From positions 124,001 to 188,000 of the forward strand of contig CAJNYU010000205.1 of NCBI GenBank assembly GCA_905331475.1: a stretch of DNA of 64,000 nucleotides, read 5' to 3'. Each line of letters opens with the position of its first letter. Positions within the stretch are counted from its first letter, which is position 1. The stretch is from Rotaria socialis (lineage: Eukaryota > Rotifera > Eurotatoria > Philodinida > Philodinidae). The translations under genes were made by a program, and so were the position numbers. The notes under the pieces were generated by a model. It searched no databases. It had not been told where the DNA came from and saw nothing but the letters and a program-made list of their open reading frames with translations. This document shows positions 57,884-64,000 of the stretch, piece after piece.

Positions 57884-60800
57884 ATGTCTTCATCATCATC
57901 TATGACGCCGTTTAATCGTGGTCATCACACGACCAAACGATTTAATAATGCTGCTCGATTGAAAATGGCTACTCATTATCCTGTTATGACAACTCCAATC
58001 ACACCCTGTTCTGATATAAATAACAATAATAATAATAATGCCAATAATACAGGTGCTGTTTTTGCACATTATGAACATGGTCATTCAGATTCACTTTTGG
58101 AAATTCTCAACGATCTTCGTTTAAGTCGACAATTATGCGATGTGACGATTGTTGTCGATCAACGTGAATATCCTTGTCATAAAGTGAGAAAGAATTGTTG
58201 TAGGGAATTATTTAAAAAAAAAGACGAGTAGTACAATGATCAACAAAATCATATTATTATTGAAAATAAACGTAGAAATATGTCTGTCTAGAGGAAATTA
58301 ACTGAAGAAATGTTTTCATCCGGGTTGAAAGTTCATGGACAGCTGGAAAAAATGTTTTGCTTAATCCTTTTCACTATTCAAAACATTTCTCGTTCGATAT
58401 GTGTCTGGCCTATAGTGTGATCTTGTTGTTTCCTCTAAATGTGGGTCGAATGATTGCGTCGTCGGCCTAGACCAGCCTTTGTTTTCCTAATTGTCATAGC
58501 AGATTGTTTGCAACAGGCTACGAAGAAATCGTTGAAAGCAAAGTAATGAGTGCAGTTTTATAGAAATCATGAATAGTATTTTAACTTCGATTTCGTTATA
58601 AACTGAGACACTATTAGTATGATCGGTGACGTGAATATAATCTTCTCTCTCTTTCTTGTTGTTGTACTTTTATGAAACATGTTATAAGAAGAGTCGTAAA
58701 ATTGTTTTGAAATCCAGGCTTGGACATTTACGTCAAGTCAATCTATAAAGATAGATTAAGGTTGCCATTAATCCAGAAAAATTCTCTCCTATGCCAAGTG
58801 GAAGAGCCTCAATTTCAATCGTTATTTAACACACGAAAAAGCAATTGTGAACAGCAATGAATTCTTTATGAGAAATAATGAATCGACTTTCAAGATGACA
58901 TTGTCTATGTCTGTCTATATTCTCAGAAAGTAATCTTCCTTGATATATTCTTTGATTTATAAACATACAATTGACTACTGACTATTGATATACAGCAGAT
59001 AGATTATCTCTAGAGAAATAATGCTTGTGTCAATATCTTACTGTCGACCTAAACTGTCGTGTGTAACTACTTAGTTTCAGAAGACGCCCACTTTCTTTTA
59101 ATGGAAAGAATATGACAAGCTACAGTGCGTCATTTTGTTTTTCATAATTATCTAGAAGAAGTTTTTTTCTAAAGAGGGTAATGCGCTTGTCAAACTTTTC
59201 TTTTTTCTTGAGAGAATTTTTCAGCCGCTATACTTAAATAGTATAGAATGAAAGTCTATTCTGCTGATAAATGAACTACGTCCTCTTCTCTGCAATTCGA
59301 TGACTTTATGTGATTTGATTGTATTGAGCGCAAGATCAAAGTTAAGGATCGAGGGCACACTAAGACCATTGAAATGATAAATAGAATATGTGCTCCTATG
59401 ATATAAATCTATAGAATAAATAAAATGTTCGCGCGAAAAATACATTCGTTTAAATCTTTTATTTTAGAATGTTCTTGCTGCCGCTAGTCCATATTTTCGT
59501 GCTATGTTTACAACATCCGAAATGTCTGAATCATCACAACCAGCAGTTACTCTTAATGGAATTGATCCTGATGCAATGTCTGAACTTATTGAATATGCCT
59601 ATACATGTAAATATTAAATACGATTCTATTCTTAATTAACTCATGTTTTCTTTTCTCTCTAGCGGAAATAACGATCTGTGAAAATAACGTTCAATCACTA
59701 CTTTCTGCTGCTAATTTACTCATGATGCAACCCGTTCGTGATGCATGTAGCTCATTCTTTGAACGGTTTCTCGATGAAACAAATGCTATCGGTATAAATT
59801 GTTTTGCTGAATTGCATGGCACACAAGAACTAACAAAAAAAGCAAAACGATTTGTATTAAAAAAGTTCTCTCAAGTATGTTTATAGAAATGGAATTATTT
59901 TTCCTCTAAAAGGCTTTGTCTATTTCAAGGTCGCACAACAAGACGAATGGCTTCACGTTCCGGCTCAGAAAATTGTTGAATTTATCAGTAAGATAATTGA
60001 TTAGATAGATGCTATGATATTCGTTGTACTCATCAGTCTTGCAACTGTAATGTAGAAGGTTCGAGAGATGTCCTCGTGACTATTTTTTCTTCGAACTGCT
60101 TTTGAGTTTAAAAAAAATAGAGACCAAGACGTTAAAAATAGCAAAGTGTTTTTAGATTTTCTAAGGAAAAACAAGATAAAAATATATTTCCCGGATCTTA
60201 GATAAACTAAACACAATTTGATAAAGATTGGTCATAGAGTGGTTATCAATTTGACTCTAAAATACTTACTCTATCCAAGACTACTATACAAATAGCATGT
60301 GGATTGAAGAGTAGAGACAGAAATTGTGAGATAAAGATATTCTAAACTTTTTTCATAGGCACCGTAATTTGTAGATTTCGAAGTATGAAAATAATAATAT
60401 TTTTGTTTTTTCTATAAGAGTAACTATACGCACCTTCTTAATGTAAATTATATCTCATCAATATATTAAGAAAATAATCTGTCCGAAAGATATTATTGCT
60501 TATGAAAGTCTTCGTAAAAATCTTGATGAAAAGATCTCAGATAAGATTAAAAATTTAATTCAATACCGAAAATAGCATACCGTCTGTAAGTCACTAAATA
60601 GATGTCGTACAAATTCAAGTCCGTCTTCTATACTGATATGATAGTTGACTTTTGTATTTATTTAATAATCTAATAGAAGAAGATGATCTCCGAGTGGCCA
60701 GCGAAGATGAAGTGTTTGAAGCTTGCCTACGTTGGTTGAACCATGCGCCTGAACAACGAAAAACGGATTTTCATTCGGTAAGTTGATATTATTTCAAGAA

Positions 60801-62461
60801 AAAATGAAAGAACATCACGACTAATCGCAAAAATATTATCGTTTTCAGATACTTCAATATATTCGATTGGCTTTTATTAGTCCTGTATGAAATAAAAACA
60901 TGCAAACACTGCATATAGAATTTCTTTATTTGTGTTTCAGTATGTGTTAATGGATAAAGTTGCTACCTGTAAAATAGTCCAAGAAGATGCAATATGCCGT
61001 GAATTACTTCACGAAGCTCTACAATTCCATTTACTTGTCGATAGACGTTCTGAAATGTCAACAACAAATTCTCGATTTAAGCCACGTACATGTTCAGGTT
61101 AATATTTTTATTTTATCTGAGTACACTTGACATTTTTGTACATGTGTTTATTTTTATTTTTATTTTTAATAGAATTAACTGAAACATTAGTATTTTTGGG
61201 TGGAGAAGATGAACGAGTTGTTGTACGAGGCGTCGAAATTTATAATCCAGAAAGGTATGAAAATAAAATAGGAACGCAATCAAAATATATATGCTCGTTA
61301 ACTTTCGTATCTATTTATAAGCCAATTTCTTTTCCGCAGTAATAAAAGGATTTATTTTTGTCCTGTTAGAGATGAATGGAAAAAACTTTGCTGTTTACCT
61401 TATGCTGTATCGAAACATGCTATTGTTTCGTCAGGTAATTTTTTCTATAATTCTTTTTATTTTATTAATTCTTTGAGATTTATAATTAGGAGCTTCGACT
61501 CTTTATCTATGTGGTGGTGATTTTCCCAATGGTATGTTGTTTGATTTGAGAAAATCTATACTCTGAAAAATCAAATGCACTTTCTAGGGAGACCAAGTTC
61601 TGAAGTTTGGAAATACGAACAAAAACTTGATACATGGATACAATTGTCAGATATGTTGACGCCGCGATCTGAATTAGGTTTGGCTTTAATTGATGGATAT
61701 ATATATGCTTGTGGTGGAACTAATGGTGAAGTTCGTTTAAATACGATTGAAAGATATTCAATTGCTGATAATAAATGGACTTTAGTATGTAGTAAAATAA
61801 TCAATTTTTATACATTTAGATATTGATTGAATGTTTAGGTTGCGTCCATGCAAATCGGTATGACTAGTCCAGCGTGTTGTTCAGTAAATGGATATTTGTA
61901 TATAACCGGTAGAAGAAGAAAAAGCAGAATTTCTATTATCATGTGTTTCTTTTATTGTTTTATTTAGGTGGTGCTGTACTAGAAGAAGGCGACGCAATTG
62001 ATCTAGTCATGCGATTCGATCCAAGAAAAGTCGAATGGAGTGCTGATGTGGCGCCCATGCGAATTGCACGTTCTGGCTCAACAGCTGTTGTACTTCGACG
62101 TAAAATTTATGTTTGTGGTGGATTACAATCGAATACGGAAAATACGAATCTAGCTGAAGTTTACGATCCAACAACGAATCAGTGGCAATTTATCGCACCG
62201 ATGCGTGAACATCGTTATCGACCGGGAGCTGCTGTTGTTAATGAAAAAATCTATGTATGCGGAGGACAAGATGAACAGCCCGGCAAATATCATGAAAGTG
62301 TGGAATGTTATTCAGTGGAAAACGATCAATGGACAATAATAACGGAATTGATTTGTGGACGAAGTTTTCTCGCATGTGCGATGCTTTTACTGAAATGGTC
62401 CGATATTCTCTGGGATCATGTTTGCGAAGGAGAAACAAATTCATTACCTGATATAAACTAA
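57884..62461 (+). CDS. BTB-BACK-Kelch protein (KLHL-like CUL3 adaptor)
   Basis: Many exons from ATG 57884 to TAA ending 62461. After a low-complexity start with an Asn run, the BTB domain reads 'RLSRQLCDVTIVVDQREYPC', is split by an intron of about 1.3 kb (58184-59467), and resumes 'NVLAAASPYFRAMFTTSEMS'. The BACK domain follows ('SAANLLMMQPVRDACSSFFE', 'INCFAELHG', 'EDEVFEACLRWLNH'). It is split by a 688-bp intron (59989-60676). Five to six Kelch repeats fill the last third: 'LYLCGGDFPNG', 'GYIYACGGTNGEVRLNTIER', 'KIYVCGGLQSN', 'KIYVCGGQDEQPGKYHESVE', each with the diglycine and spaced Tyr/Trp. Such proteins recruit substrates to CUL3 ubiquitin ligase through the propeller. I do not assign a KLHL number. 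It lies 53 bp downstream of the SDR, possibly in one transcript. Confidence 0.9.
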
Positions 62462-62653
62462 GCATTGACTCATTTCCATGGAAAAAAAATACATATGTAG
62501 TTTTCTTCTTTTTGGTTCTTTTGAATGACTCTTTTTCTTTTGTATGCGTGACTATTTGTAAGATTTATTTCTTGAATTTCGTGTGAAAAGATTAATAAAA
62601 AATTTAAATGATATACAACGAAATGCAATAAAACAAAACAACAACAATCGAAA
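62462..62653. other. Short gap between converging genes
   Basis: Only 192 bp separate the Kelch stop from the stop of the next minus-strand gene, so the two 3' untranslated regions are very short or overlap. AATAAA-like motifs are present on the plus strand near 62592. Confidence 0.5.
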
Positions 62654-63364
62654 CTAAGATTGTACGAGTCGATTTTTTGAATTTCTTATTTTAGGCAATG
62701 TTTCTGTACGACCATTTTCTGTTACGCGAATACCCTGTATCCAACGTGTAATATAATTATATTTACTTTCATCGAAGAATTCAATTTCTTTCTGATCTTC
62801 ATATTCACTTTCATTCGAAGTGATTTGTTCATTTGAAGTAGTTTCGATTTCATTCGCTAAAAGTGGAGCTGTATTTGCACGAAATTTTGATTTTGGATTA
62901 TTATTTATGGTCGCCTTTGATGCTAAACCGAGTCTTGATGTATTCGAAAAGCTTGTTTGAAATCTATTTGGAATAGGTTTTGGTCGTTCTTTGCGATAAT
63001 TTAATAAAGGATTGTTTAATATTGGATTAATCATTTTTTTCGAGAGATTAGGTTTCTGCTGATCGCTAACAATACTTGATGGTGTAGGGTTAGATGACTT
63101 CGAGTTATCTGATATGGAATGAGTGTCTTTAATTATTGGAGTTGGTCGAAAAGACGAACGATATGTTCGTTGTTGATATATCGGGACGAACGCAGTTGAT
63201 GTACGTGAACTAATTGGAAATCGAATGAACGTTGAACTATTATGCGTACCTACAGGAGTCATTCGTCGTCGTAAGTCAAACAGTGGTGGACATTTTGATA
63301 AAGATGGTTCATTTAAATAAGCTATAGGTGATACGATCGCTGGGAAATAGTCACCAACAGCCAT
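62654..63364 (-). CDS. Unrecognised disordered protein
   Basis: One uninterrupted 236-residue frame, ATG 63362-63364, stop 62654-62656. The protein is rich in Ser, Thr, Pro, Asn and Arg, with no membrane segment, Cys pattern or signal peptide, and would be largely disordered. Two parts look more ordered: the N-terminus ('AVGDYFPAIVSPIAYLNEPS') and a C-terminal block 'YNYITRWIQGIRVTENGRTE' after an acidic stretch (SEYEDQKEIEFFDESK). The mix of synonymous codons and the clean single frame support a real gene. I know no family that fits. It converges on the Kelch gene. Confidence 0.65.
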   Translation of the reverse strand: MAVGDYFPAIVSPIAYLNEPSLSKCPPLFDLRRRMTPVGTHNSSTFIRFPISSRTSTAFVPIYQQRTYRSSFRPTPIIKDTHSISDNSKSSNPTPSSIVSDQQKPNLSKKMINPILNNPLLNYRKERPKPIPNRFQTSFSNTSRLGLASKATINNNPKSKFRANTAPLLANEIETTSNEQITSNESEYEDQKEIEFFDESKYNYITRWIQGIRVTENGRTETLPKIRNSKNRLVQS

Positions 63365-63871
63365 TTTAAAGGAAAAAACTCAAATGAACGTTGATGAAAA
63401 TACACTTTTAAACTTCTTTCTATGTCACTGATAACCTAAAGGCAAGAGGTAAAAAATGAATGAAATAGAAAATGACGAATGTATTCATCGCCCAATGTTT
63501 TTATATAAAAAAAAAGAAAACGTTACGCCAACTGTGAGAATATTTTTTTCGTCGTCTTTGTGTTGACAATAACAACAAACACTTCTTCTATGTCTACCTC
63601 TTACTTTTCTGTTGTCATCAATTTTTATATTCTCTTCATAGTCATTTTCGTTTTTAGAGTCAATATTATCGCTCTAATGTATTTAAATAGAAAAAAAACC
63701 TGCGAGAGACTCTCTCTCCTATTAGCAAATTAGTGTTTTTGTTCGATTAATATTTACAAGCAATTTTAAATAATATAATGCTTTTAGATTATTGAATCGG
63801 TCTTCTGATCAAACAATCTCTAAAAGCTTTTTATTCTATTTAAAAAAACAGTAAAATCGTTCTTTTAAATT
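63365..63871. other. Intergenic between two minus-strand genes
   Basis: About 500 bp, AT-rich, with the promoter of the disordered-protein gene and the 3' untranslated region of the gene ending at 63872. Nothing else was recognised. Confidence 0.5.
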
Positions 63872-64000
63872 TCAAACAAGTTTGAGTATAGAAATGTTTT
63901 CTGTTTCATCGTTGAGATTTGTATTGAGAGGTGGTGGACTTAAGCCAGCCTGTGAGCGAGCCAAAAATTTTCGAAGACGAAGAATTTCTTGTTGATTCTT
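63872..64000 (-). CDS. C-terminal end of a minus-strand gene, partial
   Basis: The frame is open from the window edge to TGA at 63872-63874 and encodes 42 residues: 'KNQQEILRLRKFLARSQAGL' followed by a Ser/Pro/Asn-rich tail. The first part would form an amphipathic, possibly coiled-coil helix. The 5' part lies beyond the window, so the family cannot be named. Codon use and the ordered helix make a real exon likely, but the call is provisional. Confidence 0.4.
   Translation of the reverse strand, partial: KNQQEILRLRKFLARSQAGLSPPPLNTNLNDETENISILKLV

Overview
The window is eukaryotic nuclear DNA from a small-genome invertebrate animal. It is AT-rich, and genes sit on both strands. They are cut by many introns of about 50-70 bp with GT/AG ends, plus occasional introns of 0.4-1.3 kb. 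The gene set is metazoan: a Mox homeobox gene, mab-21, seven-in-absentia, core-1 galactosyltransferase, hnRNP K, transformer-2, FBXO7, OGFOD2 and MED10. Three further features point to a bdelloid rotifer (Adineta/Rotaria type): an intronless bacterial-type SleB wall hydrolase, small fragmentary DNA transposons, and runs of Asn/Gln codons in otherwise conserved proteins. That assignment is inference; no rRNA or mitochondrial marker is present.

Layout. 0.9-8.2 kb (-): a PH-TBC RabGAP of TBC1D2 type that runs on into a C-terminal beta-propeller, with a Tc1/mariner-like element in one intron and a tRNA-like SINE head in another. 9.8-15.8 kb (+): NOL4-like protein, an ENPP ectophosphodiesterase and a C1GALT1-like glycosyltransferase. 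16.6-19.2 kb (+): a decayed cytochrome P450 pseudogene preceded by a duplicated flank. 19.7-24.4 kb (-): a C2-like/coiled-coil protein, tentatively CCDC33. 25.8-30.2 kb: divergent transformer-2 (-) and FBXO7 (+) whose start codons are 246 bp apart. 32.9-34.2 kb (-): hnRNP K. 36.9-37.9 kb (-): Mox/MEOX homeobox.

38.7-43.4 kb is a transposon-rich gap. One hAT element with a BED finger and hATC remnants is interrupted by a second hAT element, and a third, short hAT-like element lies further on. All three keep recognisable 8-bp target duplications. 44.2-46.5 kb holds the SleB-type hydrolase (-), MED10 (-) and a small membrane protein (+). A broken gene for a short cysteine-rich secreted peptide lies at 47.7-48.0 kb (-). 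50.5-51.7 kb (+) is a very conserved mab-21. 52.5-56.6 kb (-) holds OGFOD2 and SIAH. 57.0-62.5 kb (+) holds an intronless short-chain dehydrogenase followed after only 53 bp by a BTB-BACK-Kelch gene; a strong 3' splice site lies in that gap, so the pair is a candidate trans-spliced operon. The window closes with an unrecognised disordered protein (-) and the 3' end of another minus-strand gene.

The genes do not form one pathway. Several serve ubiquitin ligation (FBXO7, SIAH, the Kelch protein), RNA handling (transformer-2, hnRNP K) and development (Mox, mab-21). The most notable points are the nested hAT elements with target duplications, the mariner-like insertion that enlarged a 60-bp intron, the TBC-propeller protein, the SDR-Kelch operon candidate and the bacterial-type hydrolase.
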